NCBI GenBank assembly: GCA_000827495.1
Contig: KN817659.1
Span: 50,999-84,889, forward strand
DNA: 33,891 nucleotides
Reading direction: 5' to 3'
Source: Hypholoma sublateritium FD-334 SS-4
Taxonomy: Eukaryota; Basidiomycota; Agaricomycetes; Agaricales; Strophariaceae
The position numbers and the translations under genes were made by a program. Shown here piece by piece: positions 19,818-31,870 of the stretch. Position 1 is the stretch's first letter. Each line of letters starts with the position of its first letter. Under the pieces are notes generated by a model, which saw only the letters and a program-made list of their open reading frames with translations, did no database searches and was not told where the DNA came from.

Positions 19818-21863
19818 CATCAGGAAAGCGGTAGGTTACACTTTGGTGATTTCAACTTTGAGGTCAGGACTTTGAATCACTTTCACTTTCGCAAGACAAC
19901 TTTGACTAACTTTAACTTTGGGGAAGCCTCTATTACTTTGTAAAGGTACTTTGTACATAACTTTGAAGTGAATAGATTCTTTACTGACTTTCGCATCTTT
20001 CCAAATTTGAGTGTATCAAGTTCAACATCAAGCACTGGCCAGCATCAAGTAGTAACAACATTCTACCACATGTAACATAGTACTGACTCCTGAGTACTAA
20101 AAAGGCACGCCCGTGAAATTGTCTGTCCACGCTCCTAACCCTATGCCATGTACTGTGATGTACTCAAGCAGAATTTACGTAGTCTGGAGCCCAAGTAGAA
20201 CCGCGNCTTCTCAATAATGCTGACACTCCTGCGGTGATGTCGCCCAGCAGAGCTTCCCCCGTGCCTGGGCCCACTTTCACCGCCGGCGGGTGACGTTGAG
20301 CANGAGATGCGCGGAAATGGGTTGTACAGAAGTCGATCTCGACTCTTCAAGTTACGGTGCGGCTGCCTACCTGATGGGGCTTGAATGTGGTATATAAGTT
20401 ACAGTGTAAGAGGCAGCACCGTCGGACGGAATGAGTGCCAAAATTCGCGGACACGTGATGTGCGTAACTCCCACACAACAATTTTTAATCTGATCTCGCC
20501 TCGCTCTCTTGCTGCCGACAACCATTACCGTCAGCGGTCACAAGTACTTTCCAAACCCTTCGTCTAAATGTCTTGCTAATGTTCTTGATTCTCTGTAGGT
20601 TTGTGATGTGCGAGTTTGAGGANGACTCCNCATAGTACATACTAGTAGGTGCGCACAAGATCGACTGACATCTGTTATCTGATCTGAGAAGGAGACTAGT
20701 AGGTGCGTGTATTCCCCCATCTCCCCCGTCGCTCTCTGTGACTTACACTGTGGCAGCGCCGCAAACTGAGCAGCTGCAGCCCCCTGCGCGACTTCCGGCA
20801 CCAGTNCCATAGGCATTATAGATGTACTTCCTTGATGTCGACATCGCGGGGGCTGAGAATTGGTGCGTAACTCGCCCTCCCGCTGCTTTCACAAATTTAC
20901 TCGCTGACTAACTGATGTGCAGCCTGCAGATGAAAAGCACATGCGGTAGNGGGTACGTGCATTCCTCCCATCCCCCTGTGTGCGCTGCGACTTACACCGC
21001 AACAGCTCCGCAGACCGGGTATCTGTAACCCTCGCGCCGGTNNGACTACCTAACGGTACTTGGCTTGTCTGGAGAGTATGTGGAGGATTTCCGGCAGCAG
21101 TNCCACAGTCAGTCGACGTCGACGTCGCGGAGTGTGCGTGCCCCACCCTCTCGCTACTTCTTCAATTGACCTCTAGACCAACTTGTGTGTTGCCTGCAGA
21201 TGTCAACCATATGCTCACACTTGAAGAGTAGTGGTTCAATAACCTCAGTCCTCGACAGTGCATGTCTTCAGGTGAGTTTNTCTCTGAATCTTGTTCATCC
21301 AGCCAGTACTGATAGTGTGTGGGCGGCGCCCTGCAGGTAGCCCACCCNTCCCATGACCGCGCGCTGCAACAGACCGGCAGTTCTTCGTGAGTGCGTACCG
21401 CCCCCCTGTATTTTGGGCAGATGACAGCAGAGCCCGAGCGTAAACGGTGGTAACGGCTTCGAGGAGCCGCTTGCCGTGGGCGAGGTTTAAATCGTGGTGG
21501 AGAGTATGCAGTGACGACTCCGTAGTACTATTATACTAGTTTTAAGCCNCCTAATTAATTTAATCATGATTTTATTCAAATTAGCGCCCAATGAGACCTG
21601 TTTCNAGAATGAAAGTGTAAATGAAAGTACACTCAAAGACGAGCAAAGATGATATGTCAAAGCCAAAGATGCCGTACAAAGCCAAAGTATACTTCTTTGA
21701 AAGTGTTGGGACACCTCTGAAAGGAGTCTAGAGTTGGTCGGCATCTTTCAAAGACTATGTACCTTACTTTCCAAAGTTGCCTATACTCTCACTACTTTCG
21801 CTACTTTNCGCCTTTGGAAAGTAGCGAAAGTTGCTCAAAGTTGGACCTGCCGTTTTCCTGATG
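19818..21863. mobile_element. 2,046-bp non-autonomous TIR element in the M35 exon
   Basis: The ends are inverted repeats matching at 23 of 28 bases (19818-19845 and 21836-21863), starting CATCAGGAAA. AA flanks both sides (19816-19817 and 21864-21865), a 2-bp target duplication. The first ~170 bp are packed with ACTTTG motifs and the last ~250 bp with their complement CAAAGT, the arrangement of subterminal transposase-binding repeats. The interior has no coding frame and contains 250-bp repeats. CATCAG termini plus a 2-bp duplication are shared with the 156-bp element in gene B. Confidence 0.75.
20700..21200. repeat. Internal direct repeat of the 2-kb element (~250-bp units)
   Basis: The order GTGCGT/GTACGTG, TCCCCC-rich stretch, GACTTACAC, GCAG/AGACCG, TTCCGGCA(C/G)CAGT, GTCGAC...TCGCGG, CTGCAGATG occurs from about 20703 and again from about 20951. 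A partial third copy may lie near 21320-21400. This suggests tandem growth inside the element. Confidence 0.5.
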
Positions 21864-22604
21864 AACTCCCTATCACACATTCAATCTCGTCCACCAGGAT
21901 GCGAAGCCTGAACTCAAGATAGAGGGCGACGCCGCCAGTCCGGACATTACGACAACGCTCTCAACCGGCCCCTTATTCATTAATTGCACAGACTCTCAGG
22001 AACAAGATTTAGTAGCAGCCGCGCAGGTCGCACAGGGATATGCTGCCAGCGCCTCCCTCTACGCGAGCTCCGTCTCAGGCTGGACATCACGCTACAGCAC
22101 CTGGTTCGGACTTTATTCGAAAAGTCGCCACAGCCTTGTTACATCGCAGTTCTCCGCGATCAGTGGCAGTAATTTTTCCACTTTTACATATGATTGCTCC
22201 TGCACAATGTCTAACGTTTACGCCTACGTCTACCCCAATGAGTGAGCATTCATTTATTTATTGAAACATGTGCGACGTTGATTAACTACTCGTCGTTTCG
22301 TTGACTACAGCTTTGGCCGAGTTTACCTGTGTGGGGCCTTCTGGCAAGCTCCAATGAATGGCACTGATTCCAAAGTACGCGCGCTTTTTACCAATTCTGG
22401 GGCGATATTATAATTTGCGAGACTCTACAGGGAGGTACGCTCGTGCATGAAACATCGCATTTTGTGGTCAACGCTGGAGGCACAGAAGATTACGCATACG
22501 GGCAGTCGTCTTGCAAGCTCTACTCTTTACTTTATCCGAGCGAGGCGGTCAAAAATGCAGACTCCCATGAATATTTTGCAGAAAATAATCCGCCACTCGC
22601 TTGA

Positions 22605-23682
22605 CGAGAACCAAACGAGAACCAAAATTTAATTAGAAGTCAAATCAGCAGTGAAGTCATATACACTTACAGCGACTTTGAACCAAGATCGATGCCGTAG
22701 TGTCTGTCAATACCAAGTATTAGCTACAGTAAAGTTACAGTCACAAAATCGCCTGTAGTCGTTCTCCAGAGTCCGGCGGCCGTTGTGCATGCCACTCGGC
22801 AGGTCAACGGCAGGCGCTAAAGTGTTCATTAATTGAAATTCTGAGATCACGAGATACGAGTGTGACCAGAAGAATGTCTATGTAACAGCAGGCGTGGGTG
22901 ACGAAAACTTTTCCCTTTCCGTCAACCACGTTAAAGGCATAGAATTTTGCAGAGTCGATCTTCCCTTCCTCAGACTCGCACTCTCGCAGATTCTACGAGC
23001 ACCCACCCACCTTCCCTACGTTTTTTGTTCAGGAATTCCACCAGCTGTTCATCCCCTCTCAAACACTCATTTCTCCACTTGACGTTGCCAGTACGAGGCT
23101 GTGTCGAGGTTCCCGCCCACCCATAGCGCACTCACGGGACCTTCTTCAACAGACCCGGCCTGGCGATTTTGAGTCAGGAAACCCGCCGGTTTCCAGCCCA
23201 ACCTCTCGCCATCCACCGATGACGAAGCTACACTCTACTTGCCTCTTGGTATTTTATCTGGCAGATAAATACCTTTTCAATCTCGTTCATTAGTCACACG
23301 TGTATACAAACAACATGTATGACTAATTTTGTGTACTCGTTCATTTTGTCTGATCTCCACGTCGTCTCACGTAGCGACGGACATAGATCGCTGCCCGCTA
23401 CTGGTCACTCCCGTATCTATACAGACTTCGATATGATTTGCACGACATAGCATTTGTACTTAGCGCGCATACCTGCGCATACTAAGTACTAAATATGTTG
23501 CCAGGCGCCACCGGATGATGATCGATGCTCGGCCGCGTCGATGAACCGGCGGGAACGGAGACTGCGGCCCGAATCACACCTTATCCCACAGCTTCCACCC
23601 ACAATTTGGCGGGCTCATTGCGGGCTCATTGTCGCACTGCCGTAGAGCCCTGCGCTTACAGCAGCCGACGCATGTTCTCTCC
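22605..23682. other. Intergenic region
   Basis: No gene is supported between the M35 stop and the coiled-coil gene. A 15-bp imperfect inverted repeat lies at 23289-23303 and 23313-23327. Its outer halves read TTAGTCA/TGACTAA, resembling bZIP (AP-1/Gcn4-like) half-sites. Short ORFs here look random. Confidence 0.5.
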
Positions 23683-24485
23683 ATGTTACCCACGTCCGAC
23701 CCGATGGCCCACCCCGCGCAGGAGCAAGCAGGGGACGCCGCTGGGCGCCCGTCGTCTGCGATCTTCACCGGCGCCGAGCATATCATGCAGCTGATGGAGG
23801 ATGAGAAGTCGAAGCTGAGCAGCATCTACTTGAACGCGCTCAAGACGCTCGAAGATGATTTTCGCGCCACGAAGGTGCGGTCGGAGCGTGCCATCGCTGC
23901 CGCGGAGGCCCGTTTCAAGGAGCAGTCATCGAAGATGCGCGAACTCGAGCTTGAGGTTGAGCGCGCGGTACAGAGCGCGGAGGGAAGTCGGCGACAGCTC
24001 GTCATGACCAGGGCGGAGAATGAGCATCTGAAGGCTGGCCTGGTAGCCGCCGGCTTCGAATACGTCGATGGGCGCATAGTATTCTCTCAGAAAACAGCAC
24101 AAATCGTGGACGATTTTGTTGCAGGGGCCCGGAAACAATCGGAGACAATGAGGACAGTGACCAGTCCGACGCTCAGGTCAGCGACAGTGGAGTCCTTGTT
24201 ATCGAACAATGTCGGACCAGAACAGTTTTTCGATGTTATGGCTAGTGTTCTGCACAAGGGTCGGGAATTCGCTGATACCATAATGCAAAATAACCAATTT
24301 GGATCGCCGACATCAAGTTCTGGACAGGCTGGGCAGCGTTTACAAGGTGGGTGCCCTAGTTCCCCAGAATATCCTTCTCCGTATAAATTTCGTTCGAACA
24401 AGTCTCCACAAATTACAAACGGCCCGCTCCTTCATCTCCTTCTCCGGACGCCGAGTCGCCGACTAAACTGCAACGAACAACCTGA
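23683..24485 (+). CDS. Coiled-coil protein of 248 aa, unknown function
   Basis: Exons 23683-24346 and 24403-24485 join in phase across a 56-nt intron. An N-terminal linker is followed by a long charged helix from ~residue 30 to 115 (EDEKSKLSSIYLNALKTLEDDF..., ELELEVERAVQSAEG), clearly a coiled coil. A globular-looking part follows (AGFEYVDGRIVFSQK, PEQFFDVMASVLHKG), and then a Ser/Pro-rich tail ending SPSPDAESPTKLQRTT. No family recognised. The ATG at 23704 is an alternative start. It converges with the DUF2855 gene, 144 bp apart. Confidence 0.65.
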
Positions 24486-24629
24486 TCAAATTCCCCGACA
24501 GATTCGTTGCATCTCACCAAAATGCCATCTACTTCTCGGCTCTGTATCACCATCTATACCCACCATCTACACGCTCCCTTCCGCACAAACTTTGTATTTT
24601 TACACCCTAACAATTGGATTTACTTAGGA

Positions 24630-26043
24630 TCACAGTCTTGACGGAATAATTTCGGGTTCAGCATCCCACAAGCTCCATATCATCCCCTTATCAGGGCCCA
24701 ATCCATCTTTCGAAAGCCGCTGGTACGCCACCTGGACTGCCTGCGCGCCACGTGTGTGCTCCAGCTCAACCCATCCAGGACAGTCACTCAGGAGCTCCAT
24801 CCACGCCACTTTCTGGCGGCTGAATATCTCAGCGATTGGGATCTGGTACCGCCGCACCTCGAGCCACTCGGGCATAAAGAACGCCTCAACCTTGGGCGGA
24901 AATGGCGACGTTGTCGTCTCGTGCGCCGGGGCTGCGGTGTCGAACTTGGTCATATCGAAGTTGACCGAGCTGATCTCCGACGAAGATGGTGAAAGTGTCG
25001 TAAACCCGAGCGCGATGCTTCCCACTAGCTTGCCTGTGTACGGCGATGCGAAGTGCGTGTTTATTGCTTTGTTCACGTCCTCGTTTCCTGCCACGTCGAC
25101 GTACAGCCATTTTCGCTCTGAGTGAGCTTGGAAAGATGGTGCGGACGCAAAGGAGCCGTATTCGAGCGCTTCGTCATACAGTCCGAGCTTCTTGGTGAAC
25201 GCTACATTCTTCCTTGATGTCAAGCCAATGATCTTGGTCTTGTTGTCGACTTCCCCTCGGGTGATGCGCTTGCGAATGTTGTATGCGAGACAGAACGCAG
25301 TCTTTGAAGAGGCGGAAGAGATAAGCACAGTCGATACGCCACCGCGGTAGCCGGTCGAGTACAGCCAGTCTTCGCACCAAAAGGACGTCCAGAAAAGGGG
25401 TCGATAGAGCATAGTCAAGTCCTCCGCTTTGGGGTCAGGAGAGTACTGGGAATCATTTGCACATCGCAGAAGTTGGTTGTACGGCCGCCTGTCTGACTAA
25501 AAATCTGAGAAAGGAGCATTACAGGCAATTCTGACGCTCACCAGCCGGGAGATGAGGACGCGGCACATAGAACGCAAATTTGTTTACATCGGCCGGTGAC
25601 ACGGGTAGTAGTAAGTACCGTGTAGGTGCGAGATAGCCGTAGATGCGTTCCCCCTCGTGAATTTTGGGATGCGTGGACTTCACGATCGTTCCGAAACCCC
25701 ACACCGGGATTAATCCATGAGTGCGCGACGTCACCGCACCATCTGCAGACTCTGGCGCAGGGTGAAAGTCGAAGTACCTTGGAAAGGGCGTCAAGGGAGC
25801 GCCGTATAAGAAAAGTTTATATAGCTATGCGCACCTGAAATGCGGTTGCTCGCCGAGCGCCTGATATGTCACATTGTTGGCGGAGAATCCGAAGCGGTCT
25901 ACTTTAATAAGTACATGGTTTTCCTGGAGATCGGTCGATACAGAAGACGCGACAATGACTTGTTTATGTGGGTCTTGACCAGACGAAGGTCGTGGAGAAC
26001 AGAGGGTGAAGTTGCACAAGGTTGAACTGCCAGTGGTTCTCAT
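24630..26043 (-). CDS. DUF2855 family protein (MDR/quinone-reductase-like)
   Basis: Exons (minus) 26043-25835, 25777-25542 and 25492-24630 join in phase (introns 57 and 49 nt) to 435 aa. Recognised by the family-wide order VDRFGFSANNVTYQALG, YFDFHPAPE, GLIPVWGFG, EGERIYGYLAPT, then RPLFWTSFWCEDWL and the nucleotide-binding-like ISSASSKTAFCLAY with GLTSRKNVAF. The family is common in fungi and bacteria, is related in fold to medium-chain dehydrogenases/reductases and has no established substrate. The start at 26043 is chosen because the sequence then reads straight into the family N terminus; an upstream in-frame ATG is at 26121. Confidence 0.8.
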
Positions 26044-26512
26044 ACTTATGAATGCGGAGCACAATAGACCCGGAGTCGATGAATATTCCGGTATACAGGG
26101 AGGAATGGCCCGGGCCGTCAATCGGCGAGATACACGTAGGTTTCAGAAAAGTACGAAGGTGTTTACAACAAGTTGAAGAGGTTGGGCTGATAAGCGAGCG
26201 GGGCCGTAAATAGGACCATCCGGCAATGTTGAATATCCGAACCGGTCCTAAAATAAGGAAGGTAAGTTTAACTTGAGTTCAACATCAACCAACGCCAAAC
26301 CAACGCACAACCAACGCACTCAAACAGACTCAATCTGTTAACAAGTTAACGATACACATCTTACTATCACTACTCTATCATTATGCTGTCAATGGATTCA
26401 GTTTCTGCAGACTGCCTAATACAGTTCAATCAGCCTTGTCAATTTCGCGCTATCGGTCAAGTCTGCTTCAAGGGTCTTTCCAACAACCTAGAGTTGAACC
26501 ATTTTTCAGCTT
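26044..26512. other. Intergenic region with DUF2855 promoter
   Basis: This lies between the end of the glutamine-synthetase-type gene and the start of the DUF2855 gene, both on the minus strand. A short AACGCAC/CAACGC repeat (ACCAACGC three times near 26288-26320) is seen. Nothing else is supported. Confidence 0.4.
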
Positions 26513-28104
26513 TCACTTCAAAAATGCACGGCAAATATGACAAACTTTATTGACAGCCAAATACATTTCTACCAGGTCTGCTCCCAGCACAGTCTTCAGG
26601 TCTTGATTAGACGCGATGTTGGTGCGCGCTTCTTCCCAGGTGAGTGGCATCCGTTTTTGGATTCCGAGCTTAAGGCGCTCAGTCTCGGTCATCTCAGCGG
26701 CAGTCTTTTCCCCGCTACAGTCCAACAACGTCAGGTTGTAGTTCGAGTGGAACGCCAGTGCGGCAGCGCCTAGGATGCCAGCAAGAGCGAGATGTGGATT
26801 GGCAGTCCCGTCGAGGAAGCGCATCTCGAATCTGCGGCTGGTCGGCGACGTAGCGTTGGTGAGCCGGACAGGGCACTCTCGGTTCTCGGTACCCCAACAG
26901 ACGTACGTACCGCCCGACCAGACGCCGTCGCCCACTCTCTTATATGATGCAGGGATGGGGAGGGTTAGAGCAGGCAAACTGGGCAGGTGAGCCAGCACCC
27001 CGGCCAAGAATGTGGATTCGAGCTTGTTCATGCCCTTCTCGGACTTCTCGTTTCCAGGACGGCTGGAGTGGACAGATATATGGGCGTGAGCACCATTTCC
27101 CAGACCATTGAGGATTGCCCGGGGTGCGAATGTCGCGCGCAGGCCATGGCTGGCGGCAATATTGTAGATGATCTCTCTTGTATGTACCAATGCATCGGCG
27201 GCTTCCAAAGGGGGCAGCGGGCCAGTGATGACTTCGTACTTAAATTACAGTTTAGGTTGCTTTTCACAAATTTGAAACAAAGATCATACCTGACCAGGAC
27301 CTGCTTCTCCATGGTACATCTGGAGCTCTATACCAGATAGGAGGATAGCGCGGGCGATCTTATCCATCACGCTTGTGGCCAGCGCGCCCGTTCGCAGTGA
27401 GGCTGAACTGCTGAACTGATAGGTCCCAACAGCTACCGCAGGCTCGTCACTTTTAAGCAACGTGAACTCGCTTTCGAATCCGACGAGGAACTCGGCGCCT
27501 GATTCTGCTTTTATGTCGCTAAAAATGGGTATAAGAATCAGAAAATATCTGTTGGGCGATCATCAAGAAAATAGTCACTCGACAATCCGCTTCAGCGTCG
27601 TTCGGGGGCATACTGATGTCTCGAAAGTCGTGGTCCCGTCCTCCTTGGTCAAGGGCTTTTTTTCCTGAATTATACCCATGACACTAGCATGTCCGCGTTC
27701 ATAGGGACAAAGCCTTATGGATGATAGATCAGGGGCGAGGAAATACTCCCCAGTGGCAGAAAATCCCTCCGCCAGAGTTGTGAAGACAAGGCCAAGAGAC
27801 GCTATGGCAAGGTTTACACCCGCCCGACGCGACTCCAGTAACCTTTTAAAGTATGAGATGGGCAGGAGCCGAAATCGGATGGTGTTTGTAAAATCGACCC
27901 ATGTTAAACGAATAAATTCTATCAGAGTCTGTGAGACGACTCGCAGGCATCGCAAATTCTGACTCTTGAGCAGCACTCACCTACGTTTAGATTGTCTAGA
28001 TCAGATACAGAGATTGTATTGCCAATCGTCGTTGAGGGCCTGTAGTCTACCCCAAGATCGAAAATGGGAGAGGTGGTGTTGGGCGGGTTTGTCGGCGGCA
28101 TCAT
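26513..28104 (-). CDS. Glutamine synthetase-type enzyme (GS-I-like fold, FluG-type relatives)
   Basis: Exons (minus) 28104-27981, 27939-27579, 27518-27290 and 27238-26513 give 479 aa, normal for this family. Landmarks in order: RLTWVDFTNTIRFRLLPISYF (N-terminal beta-grasp), EFLVGFESEF (metal-binding Glu region), GEAGPGQYEV, NGLGNGAHAHISV (ATP and metal site), PASYKRV, and RRFEMRFLDGTANPHLALAG. All catalytic blocks seem present. The first intron is only 41 nt and its borders are the least certain. The family ligates ammonia or amines to glutamate; which substrate is used here cannot be told. It could be a gamma-glutamyl-polyamine synthetase rather than a true glutamine synthetase. Confidence 0.8.
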
Positions 28105-28730
28105 CGATCGTTGCTTGGTGATTGATAAGTGAGGTGAACGTTTTTATGCGCAGCTACGGTTGCGCTTCCGTAATCTAATCAAATTTCAGCTTCCTGTCAC
28201 TGCTGCGGTGCATGCATTTAAAGTTGTCCAAAAATGTTAACAACTCTGTTGAACTGTTTGTAAAAACTTTATAAAGTAACGAAAATGGTATGCGTTTAAT
28301 ACGCATAAATTTTGCGTAAAGGCAAACTGTTTCATTTTTGTTTAAAGAACAAAAAAAAGGCATGTTTGTTGTATTTATTGAATACATAAATGTGCCGAAC
28401 ACGTTACATTTAATCCAAATGTTCAAGTATACAAAAAGGTTTGATTTCTATAATCAGAACAGGACAAAAACAGACAACAATTACATTAAATTTATAATAC
28501 GACAGTGAGGAAATGTGTTCGATACCTTTTTGTTAGACGAAAAGGCAGAACAAAAAAAGCCACTGTTTGTCTCTCAAACACGTATGCTATCTAAATCAAA
28601 TTGTTTGAAACTGCGGACAGTTTATCTGTTTAAAAGATTTTTTCACTAACAAAAAAGAGGGAAAAAAANAAGCTGTCTGTGAAGTAAACTGTCATCGCGC
28701 GCTCTGTACGGTACTTGCTACACNCTCAGA
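28105..28730. other. AT-rich intergenic region
   Basis: Upstream of the glutamine-synthetase-type gene. It holds A/T runs and a small 7-bp-arm hairpin (TATGCGT...ACGCATA) near 28289. Isolated N calls begin at about 28670, marking entry into the repeat-rich block. Confidence 0.4.
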
Positions 28731-29615
28731 GTGTTCTTAAATAGATACATTTGCAATGGTATTTTTGGAAATTCATACGCCAGCATCTACTGTCTATCAA
28801 TTCGAGGTGAAAAGATCCCCAGCGACCCCATAAGTCCTAGTAAACTAGTTAACACTGGAGGGAGGTACTTACATNGAGATATCTCATATATTGCCGTTGT
28901 ACTTCGCGGACGGTGTATCCTTCAACGACAGCGGAATCGACGGTCTTCGCNTATGCTAGTCGAGCACAGAACNAGAAACAAACCGCATCTCGAAGCGGAC
29001 ACGCTGCATGGCAGACTCAAAGCCCTACAAGAGATCAAGATGGAGATGTTGCTCTACGGGGGCTCGATGATGATGAAATGTCGCGTTACTGTTGGAGATA
29101 CAGCGGCGACTCGGAGCAAGGCAGCTTGCATAAGAGCNATCTTGTGCGTGCGTAAATCGCTGCGAGCACCTNGAGCACTACCTCAGATGACCTCCAGGCA
29201 AGAACTCTTTTGAATAGGTGAGTGTGTGAATGTCCAGCTTTCGAAGATCTATTGATGTTCATGGATGAGTGGTAGCTGAGCGATATGCCCTTGCGGACAA
29301 ACCGTGTAAGCAGCGCGATACGGGCGTCCTGGAGGGAACAACTAGCCGCAGAATTCGTTTGAGCGTGTTCTCGTATATTGAATAGGTGCCTCAATGATAG
29401 ATCGANGTTACCTCTCGAACAGCGTCCGCCGCGTCAAAAAGAAACCCCACAGAATACAAAAAATGGGATAAAATCCATTCATTCGGATATTCTGAATTTA
29501 GCACGCTCAGAATGTGAGCTACATGCTCAAATTCACAATACAATTAATGACCTAAATATGTATATACTACTGAAGTTCCGAAATCTGTTGCAGTATGTTC
29601 AGTATCATTATCAGC
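28731..29615. other. Region with weak coding signal, no gene called
   Basis: A plus-strand frame around 28913-29155 has a coding-like composition (GLDDDEMSRYCWRYSGDSEQ) but no recognisable start, introns or family. Five N calls fall in it. It may be a decayed element. Confidence 0.3.
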
Positions 29616-31870
29616 TCAAGATAGTGTCAGACTTACACGAGAAAGTGATATTGTAGCATAGAGATCTCGATTACAGAGGTGAACAGCAAGTCGCGCAAAA
29701 TGACAGATAATATGATGCGATTCAATGATTCGAAGATTCCCGGGCTCTCGATCCCACAGCTGAGCGCNTAATGTAGGGAAAGAAGCATACGGATCACACA
29801 AGAAGTTGGCTGGACGATAACAGTAAACGCCGACATACACTCGTGGGGCATCCAGCTCAGGTATCTGTATGATATAGTTAATTTGAGCTGGTATTGGAGA
29901 CACATCTGTTTCCGTTTGCACCAAGGCGCAGGAGTTACCAAGATGTTTGGCCATCACTGCATAATTTAGGCCTTTAATTGTCACTTGGGTCAAGAATCGT
30001 GCCTTTCCAGGAGCAGGGCCCAACAGATATTGCGATAAAGCGAACTTCAAATCATTTGGAACAGAATTCATGGAGCCCTCATCCCAACTTTCACCAAGAT
30101 CGACAACGTCATTCAGTGATTCAAGAATGCTTGTATCCGTGGGAAGCGTGTTGCGAAGGTGAGGGTCCAACAACTTGGCAAAAATCTTCTCGCAATTTTT
30201 TAAGACTTCAGGGCATCCAGCTTTGAGAGGTAGTGCACGTAAATTGGCCGNGCGGGTGTAAGAACTAGATATTGTCTCTTNAAGCTCGCCAATCTTCCCG
30301 TTGTTTGGCATACNCTGTAACATTCCGTTTAATCGCTCAAAGGGAAATGTCCACCAGGCATGAACTGGTCCAAATAAAATTAAGTAATCCTTTATGTGAA
30401 GAGCCATGTGATGATTGGAGACGAAGTTGTACTTTGGAAAGATTCGCTTGACGCCAGTGATATACGCCTGCATATGGAATAGATATTTTTCTGCGCTCTT
30501 GACTGATGTGGTGTGAGAAGTAGCAATGATAATGGCAGATACCAGTTGCATTGTAACCTCGAGAATGTCCCGGCACNGAACTGAACGAGCATCATTTGTT
30601 GGTAATCCCCACAAACGAATCAATGACAANGGCATGTGGATGGTTCCAAGAGTACNCCACTGATCAGCCTTCAATTTGCCATGAGATGCATTGCCGAGAT
30701 TGTGCGGGACAGATGTGAGCCAGGTTGGCGTGACCATATGTCNCAGATCAGACCATATGTTTTCCATATCTTCTCTCNAGAAAACATATCCATCATTTGT
30801 GCCGGTTTCGGCGCCAGCAGAGCGCTTTTCTGTTTGCAGGCGACGCTGTGGACAATATAATGAGACATATATCTTCATTAGCGTAAGAAATAATAAAGCT
30901 CACCCAGAGGATAAGGGATTCCGCCCAGTCATTTTTTGATGTTCGAGGACGCCCNTCGCGAAACGTAGAGCAATGTAGGCGGCGGCACGCAAACTCGAGC
31001 ACTCNAAGATGAATTATTTTTGCTTTCTTTATTGCCTTCGCATTATCAGCTGTGAATGTTGTTGACATTGGTGCTTGAAGCCAGCCTTTCAATTTTTCNN
31101 CACTTTTTCTTTCCTTTGCATTGAAGTCTTCGGGAATAGAACCGAAGTCGATGTGGCAGACATTTTCCGAAGGCTCCTTCGGAAGTGAAATTCCCATGAT
31201 CCCATAGAAGTGAGTCTTGATAAGGCCAAGGAACAAATTGTGCATNGCATCCACGACAACACAACNTATGCTGTCGAAGTAGGGAAGGCGAAGCAGCTCC
31301 GACCATCGAACACCTGTAGCATTGAATACCTCTTCTCTCGCNTCCGAATCACTGGCAGAAAACCAAGATTGAGCAGACTGCCGGCATTCTTGGGCAGTTC
31401 GGCGCCTCCACGTGTTCACGTCGGTATGCCCGTAGCCATGTTGAGAGCGCGTACAATGACAAACAGAGCAAAAATGTTCGTGAGATGATGCTGCAAATCC
31501 GGCCGTCTTGCGTGCGCCAGGAAGATCGCATATGAGGGCAATAAGAGCACAGAGTATGAGACGGCCTTCTTGATAATCAAAAGTCCGTGAAAATCGTACA
31601 CCAGTTTCCCAAAAAACAAGTAGCTCATCAACCAAAGGAGTTAGATAATGGTTGAGTGCTGTGAGAGGAGGTTCATGGGGTCCAGGAACAACACCGGCGA
31701 GGAACATGTTCTCAGGTTTGTAGCGCATTGATGGGGGTAGATTGAGGCAGACTATTGAGATAGCACCAAGTGAGACCTTTTTCCCTGCTTGCCTATTGGA
31801 ATATGGATTGAAGAAGTCAACATCAGAGAATTGAGGTCCAGCAGAGAAGGGAGTAAATAGATTGGTATAG
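29616..31870 (-). CDS. Second Tnp2-like transposase, different subfamily, N terminus not resolved
   Basis: Two exons are clear: about 31870-30904, then 30845-29616 after a 58-nt GT...AG intron in phase. Landmarks: DVDFFNPYSNRQAGKKVSLG, CLNLPPSMRYKPENMFLAG, VPGPHEPPLTALNHYLTPLV, CxxC in HFCSVCH, DxMHNLFLGLIK and FERLNGML, which are diagnostic of CACTA-related Tnp2 transposases in Agaricomycetes. It has no close similarity to the copy at 9180. At least ten codons contain an N, so frameshifts or stops cannot be excluded. An upstream exon with SCKYCGFGHIW (31940-31990) may belong but does not join in phase. Probably a degraded or polymorphic multi-copy element; its termini were not found. Confidence 0.65.

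Larger units (their letters stand above)
19364..22604 (+). pseudogene. Peptidyl-Lys metalloendopeptidase-like protease (M35), coding exon split by a transposon
   Basis: Exons: about 19364-19649, 19701-19817 plus 21866-22241 (one exon, split), 22311-22374 and 22431-22604. The propeptide region has DPRGLLSPFPTN, VKYAPS and HDLSKAYDFS, which closely fit basidiomycete Lys-specific M35 proteases. The mature domain has STWFGLYSKSRHSLV, FTYDCSC, NVYAYVYP and YLCGAFW. It then has the zinc site HETSH (22446-22460) with the third ligand in GTEDYAYG, and ends SHEYFAENNPPLA-stop. All family landmarks are intact. The only lesion is a 2,046-bp element in the exon; without it and one AA the frame is continuous and all later junctions are in phase. 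The signal-peptide exon is not settled. A secreted protease is known for the family; this copy is probably inactive. Confidence 0.8.

Noticed and set aside
19831..21897. A ~2-kb intron in the M35 gene (GT at 19831, AG at 21897)
   Set aside because: Splicing at these sites shifts the frame, whereas removing the element with its 2-bp duplication restores it exactly; the element has clear terminal inverted repeats.
22447..22632. Short ORF over the 3' end of the M35 gene
   Set aside because: It overlaps the HETSH-containing exon in another frame and is a shadow.
28731..29213. 160-codon plus-strand ORF
   Set aside because: It contains several N codons, has no family resemblance and competes with another frame of better composition; not called as a gene.
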